From Corynebacterium sp. HMSC08A12 (GTDB taxonomy: Bacteria; Actinomycetota; Actinomycetes; Mycobacteriales; Mycobacteriaceae), in NCBI RefSeq assembly GCF_001807485.1, contig NZ_KV789164.1, forward strand, positions 1-64,000: a stretch of DNA of 64,000 nucleotides, in the 5' to 3' direction. Both the position numbers and the translations under genes were made by a program. The notes below the pieces were generated by a model. The model was not told the DNA's origin. It saw only the letters and a program-made list of their open reading frames with translations, and made no database searches. Shown piece after piece: positions 38,187-47,794 of the stretch. Within the stretch, counting starts at the first letter, position 1. The number at the start of each line of letters is the position of its first letter.

Positions 38187-39032
38187 TCACCGCTCCTGAC
38201 AGTTCGGGCACCACCAGATGATCCGCTCCAACTCCGCCGAATCCAGATCCGGATCCCCGCCAGCCCAGCGCCCACCTAGCGTCGCCTGCTGGATCGCCGC
38301 CCCACACCGTCGGCACGCCTTGCCCGCACGCCCGAACACCCAGTTGCCCTGCCCAGCCCGCCGGTCGCCAGTAAAAACGCGGTGCGGCTCAAGGCGGTTG
38401 TCCCACATCACTCTTCGCGCCAGGTCGATTGTTTTTCTGACGCCCACTTCTCCCACCTGCCCCACCTTCACCTCCGGGTGCATTCCCACTAGGAACATCA
38501 CCTCGGCGCGGTACTCGTTGCCAATCCCAGCTACGTTTTTCTGGTCCAGTAGCGCGGCACCCAGCGTTCTTTCCGGCCGTTGCATGATCCGCGCAATGGC
38601 CTCTTCCCTGCCGCTGACCTCCCAGTCTTCCGCCAATATGTCCGGCCCCAGGTGCGCAATGACCTGCGGATAGTCCGCGAACTTGAACACCCGCACGAAG
38701 CCGAGGTCGTGTCCCACGATCTCGATCTCCTCGCCGCCGGTGTGCTGGGGGCTAAAGCGCAGCACAATGCGTGCGCTATAGCCGGGCTTGCGCCAGCGCT
38801 GGCCCGCGCGGTGAATCGCCCACACGCCTTCCATCTTCAGGTGCGTGTGGATCACCCGGTCGCCAACATGCATGAATAGGTGCTTACCGTAGGGCCACAC
38901 TCGTCGGACTTCTTCGCCGTCGAAGTTTTCTGTGGCAAAGCGAGGCACCCGGATGTCGGTATGCCGCACCGTCCGCCCCGTCATCCATTGCAGACGGTTG
39001 GAAAGCTGGAGTACGGAGTCACCCTCAGGCAC
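38187..39032 (-). CDS. DNA glycosylase, Nei2/Fpg family
   Basis: 281 residues. The catalytic N-terminus PEGDS with the helix-two-turn-helix and C-terminal zinc finger (CRRCGAA ... WWCPNCQER) defines the Fpg/Nei family of oxidised-base glycosylase/AP lyases. MPEGDSV rather than MPELPE fits endonuclease VIII-type Nei2, which removes oxidised pyrimidines. Its start overlaps the end of lhr by 8 bases, so the two are probably translated from one mRNA. Confidence 0.88.
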   Translation of the reverse strand: MPEGDSVLQLSNRLQWMTGRTVRHTDIRVPRFATENFDGEEVRRVWPYGKHLFMHVGDRVIHTHLKMEGVWAIHRAGQRWRKPGYSARIVLRFSPQHTGGEEIEIVGHDLGFVRVFKFADYPQVIAHLGPDILAEDWEVSGREEAIARIMQRPERTLGAALLDQKNVAGIGNEYRAEVMFLVGMHPEVKVGQVGEVGVRKTIDLARRVMWDNRLEPHRVFTGDRRAGQGNWVFGRAGKACRRCGAAIQQATLGGRWAGGDPDLDSAELERIIWWCPNCQER

Positions 39033-42000
39033 GGATACTCAGTCCCTTCGGAGTCAGGCGTGCACCTGCAGCCACCCAATCTGTCGTGGCGATGTCCATC
39101 ACCGAGGAACCGTTGACCTTCTCGATGGTCACGGGACTCAAACGTCCGGCGCGGATGGCCTCCTTGAGAATCCCGACCACCAGTTCGATCTGTGGAGCTG
39201 AGGCGCCGAGCTCGGCAGACGTGGCGTCACCAAAATCGGGCCGAGCAAAAAGAACCACGTTTCTACCGCCGCGAGTGACATAAGCCTCTGCGCGACCGGC
39301 GGCGATGATGATCATGGCACCCGCTGCTCGCGTAGGTGCCATGCCCTCTGTGGCCGAGTGCGAGACCTCCGGCCAGGGCAGCGTAGATCCGAAGGGGTTC
39401 GCGGGGTCCAGGACGGAAAGCAGCTGGGGTGCATGCTCGGAGGCGGCCATTTTGCCGGTACCAATGCCCGCAGCGCCACTGCCAACACCGCCAGCAGCCG
39501 ACCTGGTGCCGCCGAGCCCGTTTCCGCGCCCATCCTGTGCTCGCCGGAGCTGGGAAATTACATCCCGCGGGGCGAACTGCGCCCCGCCTAAGCCTTCAAC
39601 AATGTAACCGCGCAACACTTCACCGGAATCCTCCCAGGCGCTCAACGTCCGGTAGGCCTCGGCGAAACCCCCGGCGGCCTTTTCCGCCACGACCGCCCCA
39701 CGGGTGACCACGGCGTAGCGGTCAATCCATGCTTCGGAGCGCACCAGGGCCAGCTCCGCGGCGTCGGCAGGAGCTTCTAGCTCCCCTGCAACACCAGCAC
39801 CAGCGCCGTACACCGCCGACCACCGCCCCGGCACCGAAGAGTGCGCGTTCATCGACCGCCGCGCCGCCCGCGCAAATCCGCTGCGCCCCATCCGCACCCG
39901 GCGCGCCGACCCGCGCCCCTGGTTCCGTCGCGGAGCGCGGTGAGCCTGCTTGCCCGTGGTACCGGCCTCCACCAGCCGCGCACGCACAGCCGCGAAACTA
40001 TCGGGCGCCACCAACCCGGCATCGAATAGCTCCCACAGCGCCGCATCTACCTCCGCGTGATCCGAGCCCGTCGCCGCCTGCAACTCGGCCGCCAGAAACG
40101 CGCCGCCACGCTGCAGGTGCTCGAGGATCTGTGTGGCCACCATGCCCAAGGTGGTCGCTGTTTCTTTATGGACGCCACGTTCCAGCCCCTCCCCGCCTTC
40201 CAGCAGGTACTCGACCATGTCCGCGGGCACAAAGCTCACCCAGGCATCCTTGGCACCGGCCTGCCCGGCACCGACGGCGAGAATCTCGCCGGTGCTGAGC
40301 AGCTCGTCCAGGTCTCCCGGCTGATAGTCCGGGATGCGTGCGGGCAGCACCAGGGTTTCCCACGCGCTGGCGGGGATCGGCACCCCGGCGAGTTGTTCCA
40401 GGGCGCTGGCAAGTTCTTCACGCTGCATCTGGCCCAGGCCGTGCCAGTCGGCTAGGAACTGTGCGTAGGTTTGCTGGGTCACCGGCTCCAGCGATCCACG
40501 CGCGGCGGCCAGGGTTGCCGACCGGAGGCGGCGGAGCATCCCCGTATCCACGTATTGCGTTTCCGACTGTGCATCCGCGTTGGTGGGGGCAGGAGCGCCG
40601 TTGGAGCCACTCGAGCCATCAGACCCACTGAAAGAATCATCCAGATAGACAAAGTGCCCCGCACTCAAGCGGCGCTGGTTGCCCTTGCCTCGCGTGCCCT
40701 GTGCGTCCTGCGTCCCCTCTGCCCAGCGGGCCAACAGCGCGTCAGCAGTCGCGCGCCCCAAGCCAAACTCGGCGGCGGCCTCGGTGGCGGTCGTGGGCCC
40801 GCGGTTCTTCATCCACCGCAGCAACAGTTGGTCGATGGCATTGTCCACCTGGTCCACCTGTTCGGCGGCAATAGCCACGCCGGGCGGTACGGGCACGCCC
40901 AGGCCGTCGCGCAGCAGGGGCATGTCCTCGACCGCGCCGAGCTTCAGCTGCCCGCCGAAGTGCACCTCCATCAGGCGCGTGGGAACCAACTCCCGCAGCT
41001 GCGCGAGGCTATCCTCCACCGTCCCAGCCCAGGGTTCGATACGTTCGCGCACGCCATCCAGGCTGAGCGGCCCCAGAGCACGCAGCATATCCACGGCTTG
41101 CTCCACGCTGGTGGCCTGGCGCCCCTCGGCCAGCCACTGGGCGGCGTCAACCACACGGCGGACCGCAGCCGGGTCCAGGGCCATGCCCTCCTCACGGGTG
41201 CCCAGCACTTTCGCCAACAACGCTGGGTCCACGGCCAGGGCGGCTGCGCGCTCAGCGGAATCGCCCTCGTACATGAAGGCGCTGGTGTAGGTGAACAGCA
41301 GAGACTCGGCAAACGCGCTCGGAGCCTCGGTGGTGACCTCCGCCAGGCGCACATCCCGCTGCCCCAGGTTTGCTACCAGCACCTTCAGGAAGTCCAGGTT
41401 GTAGACGTCGTGCACGCACTCGCGCATGGTTTCCACCATCACCGGAAACTCCGGGTGCTCCCGGGCAACGTCCAGCAGCTGGGCGGCCCGCTGGCGTTGC
41501 TGCCACAGCGGCTGGCGCTTACCGGGGTTGCGGCGCGGCAGCAGCAAAGCGCGGGCGGCGCACTCGCGGAAGCGAGCCGCAAATAACGCAGAGGAGCCTA
41601 CCTCCTCCATCACATCCGCCAGCGTCGCTTCCGCCCGCTCGGCACCGCTGTACCCCTCGCCCAGCAGCAGTTCCATCCCCGGAGGTTCGTCCGAATAGGG
41701 CAGGCGGAGCACCATACCGTCGTCGCCGGCCACGGCCATCGCATCAATCCCCGTCCGGCGGTTCAGCTCCGCCCCCAGCGCCAGCGCCCACGGCGCGTTC
41801 ACTCCACGGCCGAAGGGAGTGTGCACCACTACGCGCCAGTCGCCGATGTCGTCGCGGAAGCGCTCGATCAGCACGGTTCGCTCGTCCGGGATGATCCCGG
41901 CGGTTTGCTTCTGCTCCTGGTAGTAGGCATCCAGGTTGGTGCGAGTGTGGGCGTCCAAAAAATCGGCCGAACGAATATCCGCCAACGTGCCAGAGCCCCA

Positions 42001-44094
42001 AGTACGGCGGTTCTCGCCGATGGCTTGACCGAGCTCCACGGGGCGGCCTGCGGCATCGCCCACCCAGAACGGCAGACGACCGGTGTGACCTGCTGCGGGG
42101 GCAACAATCACCTGGTCGCGGTTGATTTCCAGGATGCGCCAACTGCTCGCCCCCAGGGTGAATACGTCGCCGACGCGGGACTCGTAGACCATCTCCTCGT
42201 CCAGCTCGCCGACCCGGCGCGCGCCGTCGTTTTCCCCGGCGGCCAGGAACACTCCGAACATCCCGCGGTCCGGGATGGTGCCGCCGCTGGTTACGGCCAG
42301 GCGTTGCGCACCGGGGCGGGCCTCCAGGGTGCCGGCCACGGGGTCGTAGATCGCGCGAGCCTTCAGATCCGCGAAGTCAGTGGATGGGTAGCGGCCGCTG
42401 ATCATCTCGATCACGCCATCGAAGGCCTCGCGCGGCAGCGTGGCATAGGGATGCGCGCGGCGGACAACGCGCCACCACTCCTCGACGTCCAGCGCGCCCG
42501 AGCCGTCTGTGCCACTGGCGCCGACCGCGCCGGCCTGCACACTCGCCGCCACGGTCTGCTGTGCCAACACGTCCAGCGCGTTATGCACCACGTGCAGCGG
42601 CTCCAGCTCCCCCTTCAGCAGCCGATCCACAACAACCACCGCGGCTTCGGCGTCCTGCTTATGCAGCGGGTAGATGGTCGCGTGGCTGGTCGCGCCCACG
42701 GTGTGTCCGGCGCGGCCGCACCGCTGCACCGCCGAAGCCACCGAGGGCGGCGCCCCAACCTGCACCACGTGATCTACCAGACCCATGTCAATACCCAGCT
42801 CCAGGGAGCTCGTCGCCACCACGCAGCGCAGCTCTCCCGATTTCAGCGCCGCCTCGATATCGGCTCGCTCGTCCTTGGAGACCGAACCGTGGTGCGCCCG
42901 CGCCACACCTGCACCGTCCATCCCCCGCACAGCCCCGGACTGCGCCATCATCTGCGCCGGGTCGCGCCGGGTCGGGGCGGCCAGCGCATCCGGATCGTGC
43001 TCCTTGGCCCATTCCTCGTTCAGCGCCCCGGTCAGCCTCTCCGCCGCGCGCCGGGAATTCACGAACACCAGCGTGGAGCGGTTCTCCATCACCTGCCGGT
43101 AGATCGCGCGCTGCACGTGCGGCCACACGCTTTTCTGCTGCGGCAGTGCAGATTCCTTATCCACCCCGCTCGCCACACGCGCCCCCGACCCGGCCTGGGT
43201 GCTGCCGCCCACCCCTTCGCCGATGAGGCTGGGGCCGAGCAGTGCTTCGTCTATCGGTTCTTCTGTTTCTTTTTCTGACGCCCCCTCAGACTCCGTCACC
43301 TCATACTCAGCCAGCGCGACGTCTTCCACCGCTGGCGGATCCTGGAAGTCCTCCACCACGCTGGTCACCTGCACATCCCAAGACTTCGGCTGCTCGGGGT
43401 TCACCACCGTCACCGGGCGATCGCCTCCCAAAAAGCTGGCGACCTTATCCACGGGGTTCACCGTCGCCGACAGGCCGATGCGCTGCACCGCCTGGCCCGT
43501 CAGCATCTCCAACCTCTCCAGCGACAGCGCCAGGTGCGTGCCGCGCTTCGTGCCGGCCACTGCGTGCACCTCGTCCACGATCACGGTGTCCACATTCGCC
43601 AGCGTGGCTGCCGCCTTGCTGGTCAGCATCAGGTACAGCGACTCGGGCGTGGTCACCAGAATCTCCGGCGGGTTGCGCAGCAGCTTGGATCGCTCCGACT
43701 GCGGGGTGTCCCCGCTGCGCACGCCCACTCGCACCGGGGCGGCAGTCTCCCCCATCGCGTCAGCCACCCGGGCAATGCCAGCCAGCGGAGCCGCCAGATT
43801 TCGGCTGACGTCCACGCCCAGTGCTTTCAGCGGGGAGATGTACAGCACCTTGGTGGGACTGGACTTTTCCGGCGTGGGGGCGTCATTAAAAAAAGATCCC
43901 CCAGAAAGTCGTGACAGCGACCATAAAAAAGCCGCCAGGGTTTTACCCGACCCCGTCGGCGCCACCACTAAAGCATTCTGACCTGCGGAGATAGCCCGCC
44001 ACGCCTGCGTTTGCACAATCGTCGGCTCGGCGAAAACGTCTCTGAACCACGCTGCAACGGGGGCATAAAAGGAATCCAGCGGGTCATCAGCCAT
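39025..44094 (-). CDS. lhr: Lhr-type ATP-dependent DNA helicase
   Basis: 1689 residues, in the usual large-helicase-related size range. Motif I APTGSGKTLAAFLW is near residue 43, DEVH in VIVDEVHAVAGTKRG near 165, the RecA2 motifs SLELGIDMGLVDHVVQ and QRCGRAGH near 435-465, then winged-helix, LHR core and C-terminal domains. The family is a 3'-5' DNA translocase that is mitomycin-C-inducible in mycobacteria and acts in repair. A Glu/Ser/Gly-rich insertion at about 255-315 (EVTESEGASEKETEEP) is poorly conserved. ATG at 44094 (MADDPLDSFY) is chosen, since longer reading would overlap cysQ. Overlap with the glycosylase gene links it to base-excision repair. Confidence 0.93.
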   Translation of the reverse strand: MADDPLDSFYAPVAAWFRDVFAEPTIVQTQAWRAISAGQNALVVAPTGSGKTLAAFLWSLSRLSGGSFFNDAPTPEKSSPTKVLYISPLKALGVDVSRNLAAPLAGIARVADAMGETAAPVRVGVRSGDTPQSERSKLLRNPPEILVTTPESLYLMLTSKAAATLANVDTVIVDEVHAVAGTKRGTHLALSLERLEMLTGQAVQRIGLSATVNPVDKVASFLGGDRPVTVVNPEQPKSWDVQVTSVVEDFQDPPAVEDVALAEYEVTESEGASEKETEEPIDEALLGPSLIGEGVGGSTQAGSGARVASGVDKESALPQQKSVWPHVQRAIYRQVMENRSTLVFVNSRRAAERLTGALNEEWAKEHDPDALAAPTRRDPAQMMAQSGAVRGMDGAGVARAHHGSVSKDERADIEAALKSGELRCVVATSSLELGIDMGLVDHVVQVGAPPSVASAVQRCGRAGHTVGATSHATIYPLHKQDAEAAVVVVDRLLKGELEPLHVVHNALDVLAQQTVAASVQAGAVGASGTDGSGALDVEEWWRVVRRAHPYATLPREAFDGVIEMISGRYPSTDFADLKARAIYDPVAGTLEARPGAQRLAVTSGGTIPDRGMFGVFLAAGENDGARRVGELDEEMVYESRVGDVFTLGASSWRILEINRDQVIVAPAAGHTGRLPFWVGDAAGRPVELGQAIGENRRTWGSGTLADIRSADFLDAHTRTNLDAYYQEQKQTAGIIPDERTVLIERFRDDIGDWRVVVHTPFGRGVNAPWALALGAELNRRTGIDAMAVAGDDGMVLRLPYSDEPPGMELLLGEGYSGAERAEATLADVMEEVGSSALFAARFRECAARALLLPRRNPGKRQPLWQQRQRAAQLLDVAREHPEFPVMVETMRECVHDVYNLDFLKVLVANLGQRDVRLAEVTTEAPSAFAESLLFTYTSAFMYEGDSAERAAALAVDPALLAKVLGTREEGMALDPAAVRRVVDAAQWLAEGRQATSVEQAVDMLRALGPLSLDGVRERIEPWAGTVEDSLAQLRELVPTRLMEVHFGGQLKLGAVEDMPLLRDGLGVPVPPGVAIAAEQVDQVDNAIDQLLLRWMKNRGPTTATEAAAEFGLGRATADALLARWAEGTQDAQGTRGKGNQRRLSAGHFVYLDDSFSGSDGSSGSNGAPAPTNADAQSETQYVDTGMLRRLRSATLAAARGSLEPVTQQTYAQFLADWHGLGQMQREELASALEQLAGVPIPASAWETLVLPARIPDYQPGDLDELLSTGEILAVGAGQAGAKDAWVSFVPADMVEYLLEGGEGLERGVHKETATTLGMVATQILEHLQRGGAFLAAELQAATGSDHAEVDAALWELFDAGLVAPDSFAAVRARLVEAGTTGKQAHRAPRRNQGRGSARRVRMGRSGFARAARRSMNAHSSVPGRWSAVYGAGAGVAGELEAPADAAELALVRSEAWIDRYAVVTRGAVVAEKAAGGFAEAYRTLSAWEDSGEVLRGYIVEGLGGAQFAPRDVISQLRRAQDGRGNGLGGTRSAAGGVGSGAAGIGTGKMAASEHAPQLLSVLDPANPFGSTLPWPEVSHSATEGMAPTRAAGAMIIIAAGRAEAYVTRGGRNVVLFARPDFGDATSAELGASAPQIELVVGILKEAIRAGRLSPVTIEKVNGSSVMDIATTDWVAAGARLTPKGLSIRA
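40161..40178 (+). repeat. Dispersed-motif copy in lhr
   Basis: TTTCTTTATGGACGCCAC. In the minus-strand gene it encodes GVHKETAT, in a variable part of Lhr. Confidence 0.45.
43266..43289 (+). repeat. Dispersed-motif copy in lhr insertion
   Basis: TTTCTTTTTCTGACGCCCCC followed by TCAG. It lies inside the Glu/Ser-rich insertion of Lhr and reads GASEKETE on the coding strand. Confidence 0.5.
43876..43895 (-). repeat. Dispersed-motif copy in lhr near its start
   Basis: On the minus strand this reads CTTTTTTTAATGACGCCCCC and continues ACG, sharing TTAATGACGCCCCCACG with the copy at 61281. It encodes SFFNDAPT, an insert of the first helicase domain. Confidence 0.55.
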
Positions 44095-44128
44095 GTGACC
44101 ATTTAAACAGACCGCTAAAGTAAGAACT

Positions 44129-44893
44129 ATGACGGCTGAACTCAATGATGCGACGCTGGCCCAGAGACTCGCGCAGGGCACCGGAGAGATCCTCAAAGGC
44201 GTAAGGAACGTAGGTCTGCTCCGCGGCACCGAGCTAGGCAAGGCCGGCGACGCGCTGGCGCAGGACTGGATCGCCCGTTCCCTCGTACAGCACCGCCCGA
44301 ACGATGCAATGCTCTCGGAAGAGGCCGAAGACGACCTCTCGCGTCTGGACAACTCGCGCGTGTGGATCATCGACCCGCTCGATGGAACCCGAGAGTACGC
44401 CGGTGGCCGCCAGGACTGGGCCGTACACATTGCACTGGTGGAAAACGGCAAGATCATTGAGGCTGCCGTGGGGATGCCGGACCTGGGGCGCGTGTTCAGC
44501 AGTTCGGAGGTCCGCGCCGTCGAGGGCTCCCGCACGAACCGCCTGGTGATCAGCCAGAACACCACCCCGGCGATCGCTGAGTTCATCGCCGAGGATCTGG
44601 GGCTGGAGCTGGTAACCATGGGTTCCTGCGGAGCTAAAGCCGTCTCCGTGATCCTGGGCGATAACGATGCCTACGTCCACGCCGGTGGCCAGTACGAGTG
44701 GGACAACGCAGCCCCCGTCGGCATTGCCCAGGCCGCTGGCCTGCACACTTCCCGCCTGGATGGCACGGAACTGTGCTACAACTGCGAGTCACCGTACCTG
44801 CCGGATCTGGTGATCTCCCGCCCCGATATGGCCGACAAGATCCTAGCCTCTGCCGCGAAGTTCCACGACAAGCACGGCGCCTACTCTCTTTAG
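44129..44893 (+). CDS. cysQ: 3'(2'),5'-bisphosphate nucleotidase, CysQ type
   Basis: 254 residues; IMPase fold. LSEEAEDD near residue 62, WIIDPLDGTREYAGGRQDWA near 79-98, and YEWDNAAPVGIAQAAGL near 190-206 complete the metal site. The DPLDGTREY version is typical of CysQ, which removes 3'-phosphate from PAP or PAPS from sulfate assimilation. Third IMPase-fold gene within 15 kb. Divergent from lhr by 34 bases. Confidence 0.85.
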   Translation: MTAELNDATLAQRLAQGTGEILKGVRNVGLLRGTELGKAGDALAQDWIARSLVQHRPNDAMLSEEAEDDLSRLDNSRVWIIDPLDGTREYAGGRQDWAVHIALVENGKIIEAAVGMPDLGRVFSSSEVRAVEGSRTNRLVISQNTTPAIAEFIAEDLGLELVTMGSCGAKAVSVILGDNDAYVHAGGQYEWDNAAPVGIAQAAGLHTSRLDGTELCYNCESPYLPDLVISRPDMADKILASAAKFHDKHGAYSL

Positions 44894-44911
44894 CCCTGCA
44901 CCTAGCACTGC

Positions 44912-45838
44912 ATGCTTCCTTTTTCCTTCTTGACGGCCCGCCCGGCCTCCCGCGCGCGGGCAGAGCTGGATCCGGACGTTCCCGCCACCCTGCAGGGGCG
45001 CTACGTTATCGGTGCGCCGGCCAATAATCCACGGAAGGACCTTTCGGAGGAGCACCCCCGCCCCCTGGTGTTTATCCACGGTACGACGGACAACTCTTTT
45101 CGCTGGCAGAAAGCCGCAACGTATTTCGCCGCCCGGGGATATTCCGTGTGGGCTTTCAACTACGGCAAGCCGGAGGAAGGCCGCCCTGCAATCCCCGGCG
45201 TATTCGCTGTGAACGACATCGACGAATCCGCCCTAGAGATCGCGGCGACGATTGATTACATCCTGGAGGTCACCGGCGCCAGCAAGGTGGATCTGGTGGG
45301 CCACTCCCAGGGCGGGCTGCACATTAAGAAGTACATTGCAGAGCACGGCGGGCAGGATACGGTGCGCCGCGCGGTGGGAGTGGCCGCGACGTATCACGGC
45401 ACGACGATGACCGGGATGTCCTCGATCCTGCAGAACCTAGTGGACCGCAACCCCGAATTCGCGGATCTGGTGGCGGGCAAGGCCGCGATTCAACAGCTGA
45501 GTAGTTCGGATTTCATCAGTCGGCTCAACGAGCTGCCGGATACCCACCCGAACGTGATGTACACGAACATCTTCACTTCGAAGGATCTGACGGCCACGCC
45601 AAATTCCACGTCTCAGCTGGAGTCCATCGGCGGGGCGGATGTGGCCGACGCGGAGGTCGGCGAGGTCTGTGGTCTGCTGCTTCCGCCGGGGCATGCATCG
45701 CTTCCCGAAAATGATCACATCATTGGCCTGATCGAGTGGGGTTTGACTCGCGATCGGGGTGATCACACGCCCGTGCATTCTGGATGTAATGGCGGACAGC
45801 GCTGGAAGTTAGGCTATCGTTTCTTCCATGAAAACTGA
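44912..45838 (+). CDS. Alpha/beta-hydrolase lipase/esterase without clear signal peptide
   Basis: 308 residues; related to the following gene over its whole length. Nucleophile elbow GHSQGG near residue 129, oxyanion HGTTDNS near 54-60. Unlike its neighbour the N-terminus (MLPFSFLTARPASRARAELD) lacks a proper Sec signal and one of the two cysteine pairs found in the neighbour is missing. Likely a triacylglycerol or ester hydrolase; its export is doubtful. It overlaps the start of the next gene by 11 bases. Confidence 0.8.
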   Translation: MLPFSFLTARPASRARAELDPDVPATLQGRYVIGAPANNPRKDLSEEHPRPLVFIHGTTDNSFRWQKAATYFAARGYSVWAFNYGKPEEGRPAIPGVFAVNDIDESALEIAATIDYILEVTGASKVDLVGHSQGGLHIKKYIAEHGGQDTVRRAVGVAATYHGTTMTGMSSILQNLVDRNPEFADLVAGKAAIQQLSSSDFISRLNELPDTHPNVMYTNIFTSKDLTATPNSTSQLESIGGADVADAEVGEVCGLLLPPGHASLPENDHIIGLIEWGLTRDRGDHTPVHSGCNGGQRWKLGYRFFHEN

Positions 45839-46850
45839 CTCTCGCAATCTGGGTCGGGCTCGCCGATCCATCCTCGCCGGCGCTGCAGCGCTGAGCGTTG
45901 CCCTCTCTACCCTCTCTTCCCTCACCCCTTCTGCCCTAGCTGCTGATGCCGATGCTTCTAGCGCTATTCCGGACGCCGCAGTCCCCGCCGGTCTAGAAGG
46001 CAAGCATGTGGCCAAGGCACCTGTGAACAATCCCACCTGTGTCCCCTCCCCGGAGCACCCGAACCCCGTCGTCTTCATCCACGGCACGTCCGATAACTCG
46101 ACGCGCTGGCAGAAGGCCGCCAACGCTCTATCCAAGGAGGGCTTTTGCACGTGGGCCTTCAACTACGGCAAACCCACGGACGGCAAGCCGAATTTGCTGG
46201 GACACTACGCGATGACGGACATCGATGATTCCGCTAAGGAGATCGCTTCGACTATCGACTACATCCTGTCCGTGACGGGCGCGGAGAAGGTCGACCTGGT
46301 GGGCCACTCCCAGGGTGGATTGCACTTGAAGAAGTACATCGCGGAGAACGGCAGCGGCGATAAGGTCGGCCGTGCGGTTGGTGTGGCCCCGACTTACCAC
46401 GGCACCACTCTGGCCGGTATGGATAAGATGCTGCGCCCGATCATTGAGCGGAACCCGAAGCTTGCAGAGTCCGTCGCAGGTAAGGCTGGCGTGCAGCAGC
46501 TGGTCGGTTCGGAACTCATCGATCGCTTGAACAAACTGCCGGATACCGACAAGCGCGTGCAGTACACCAACCTCTACTCTTCCGCTGATACCACCGCCAC
46601 ACCGAACAAGACCTCCATGTTGGAATCGATCGACGGTGCGGATGTGGCGAACGTGGAGGTAGGCGCTGCCTGCAAGCTCCCCATTCCGCCGGCGCACGCT
46701 GCCTTACCTCAGCACGATCCAACCATCGGGCTGATCCTGTGGGGCCTGACCCGCAAGGCGGCCGACCACACGCCAACCGCCGAGCACTGCTCTAACCCGG
46801 CGCGCGGTTCCGCTGGCGGATCCGCTTCTAGGACCACTGCCGGTTCCTAG
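45828..46850 (+). CDS. Secreted alpha/beta-hydrolase lipase
   Basis: 340 residues. A twin-Arg-free Sec signal ([20 protein letters not shown]) ends near Ala39. The catalytic serine is in GHSQGG, with [10 protein letters not shown] as oxyanion loop; Asp and His are in the C-terminal part ([14 protein letters not shown]). Four cysteines (NPTC, GFCTW, GAACKL, EHCSN) suggest two disulfides, as fits secretion. Probably degrades host or environmental lipids. Tandem paralogue of the preceding gene, which it overlaps. Confidence 0.87.
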   Translation: MKTDSRNLGRARRSILAGAAALSVALSTLSSLTPSALAADADASSAIPDAAVPAGLEGKHVAKAPVNNPTCVPSPEHPNPVVFIHGTSDNSTRWQKAANALSKEGFCTWAFNYGKPTDGKPNLLGHYAMTDIDDSAKEIASTIDYILSVTGAEKVDLVGHSQGGLHLKKYIAENGSGDKVGRAVGVAPTYHGTTLAGMDKMLRPIIERNPKLAESVAGKAGVQQLVGSELIDRLNKLPDTDKRVQYTNLYSSADTTATPNKTSMLESIDGADVANVEVGAACKLPIPPAHAALPQHDPTIGLILWGLTRKAADHTPTAEHCSNPARGSAGGSASRTTAGS

Positions 46851-46972
46851 ATTCGGCATGTCCCCAGCCAGGCTTGCCAGCCCCGCGGGTGCCACCGCTT
46901 GATAGCCGACGTAGACTATGTGGGACTTTTAATCCCCAAGAAGCTTCGAGCTTGAAAGGAAGGCGGCGAGCA

Positions 46973-47794
46973 GTGGCACCCCAGCAGCAGCCGAGTTCCA
47001 TCCCCACCCCCTACGAGGACCTTCTGCGGGAGATCCTCGAAACGGGCACCCCCAAGGGCGACCGCACCGGCACGGGTACCACCAGCCTGTTTGGCCGCCA
47101 GATCCGCTATGACCTCTCCGCAGGCTTCCCGCTGATCACCACCAAGTCGGTCCACGTGAAGTCCGTGGTGGGTGAACTGCTGTGGTTCCTCCGCGGAGAT
47201 TCCAACGTGCGCTGGCTGCAGGAAAACGGCATTCGCATCTGGAACGAATGGGCCGACGAGAACGGTGACCTGGGGCCGGTCTACGGCGTGCAGTGGCGCA
47301 GCTGGCCGACCCCGAACGGACAGCACATCGACCAGATCGCCGGTGCGTTGGAAACTCTGCAGACTAACCCGGACTCGCGCCGCAATATCGTGAGTGCCTG
47401 GAATGTCTCGGAACTGGACAACATGGCCCTGCCACCCTGCCACCTGCTGTTTCAGCTATACGTGGCCAACGGCAAGCTGAGCTGCCAGCTGTACCAGCGC
47501 AGCGCAGACATGTTCCTGGGCGTGCCCTTCAACATCGCCAGCTACTCGCTGCTGACTCACATGTTCGCCCAGCAGGCGGGGCTAGAGGTCGGCGAATTCA
47601 TCTGGACCGGCGGCGATTGCCACATCTATGACAACCACGTGGAGCAGGTAAAGCTCCAGCTTTCCCGCGATGCCCGCCCGTACCCACAGCTGCAGCTGAA
47701 CAAGGCTGCGGACATGTTCTCCTACGACTTCTCCGATATCGAGTTCACCGGCTACGACCCACACCCGGTGATCAAGGCAAAGGTGGCCGTATAA
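46973..47794 (+). CDS. thyA: Thymidylate synthase (ThyA type)
   Basis: 273 residues; methylates dUMP to dTMP with methylene-tetrahydrofolate. The catalytic cysteine is in [12 protein letters not shown] near residue 155, and dUMP-binding [16 protein letters not shown] near 178-193. GTG at 46973 (MAPQQQPSS) is chosen, with AAAGGAAGG upstream; longer frames run into the terminator-like region after the lipase. folA follows without a gap. Confidence 0.96.
   Translation: MAPQQQPSSIPTPYEDLLREILETGTPKGDRTGTGTTSLFGRQIRYDLSAGFPLITTKSVHVKSVVGELLWFLRGDSNVRWLQENGIRIWNEWADENGDLGPVYGVQWRSWPTPNGQHIDQIAGALETLQTNPDSRRNIVSAWNVSELDNMALPPCHLLFQLYVANGKLSCQLYQRSADMFLGVPFNIASYSLLTHMFAQQAGLEVGEFIWTGGDCHIYDNHVEQVKLQLSRDARPYPQLQLNKAADMFSYDFSDIEFTGYDPHPVIKAKVAV

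Noticed and set aside
44095..44619. Upstream extension of the lhr frame
   Set aside because: It is antisense to cysQ and lacks helicase sequence; MADDPLDSFY at 44094 is the expected N-terminus.
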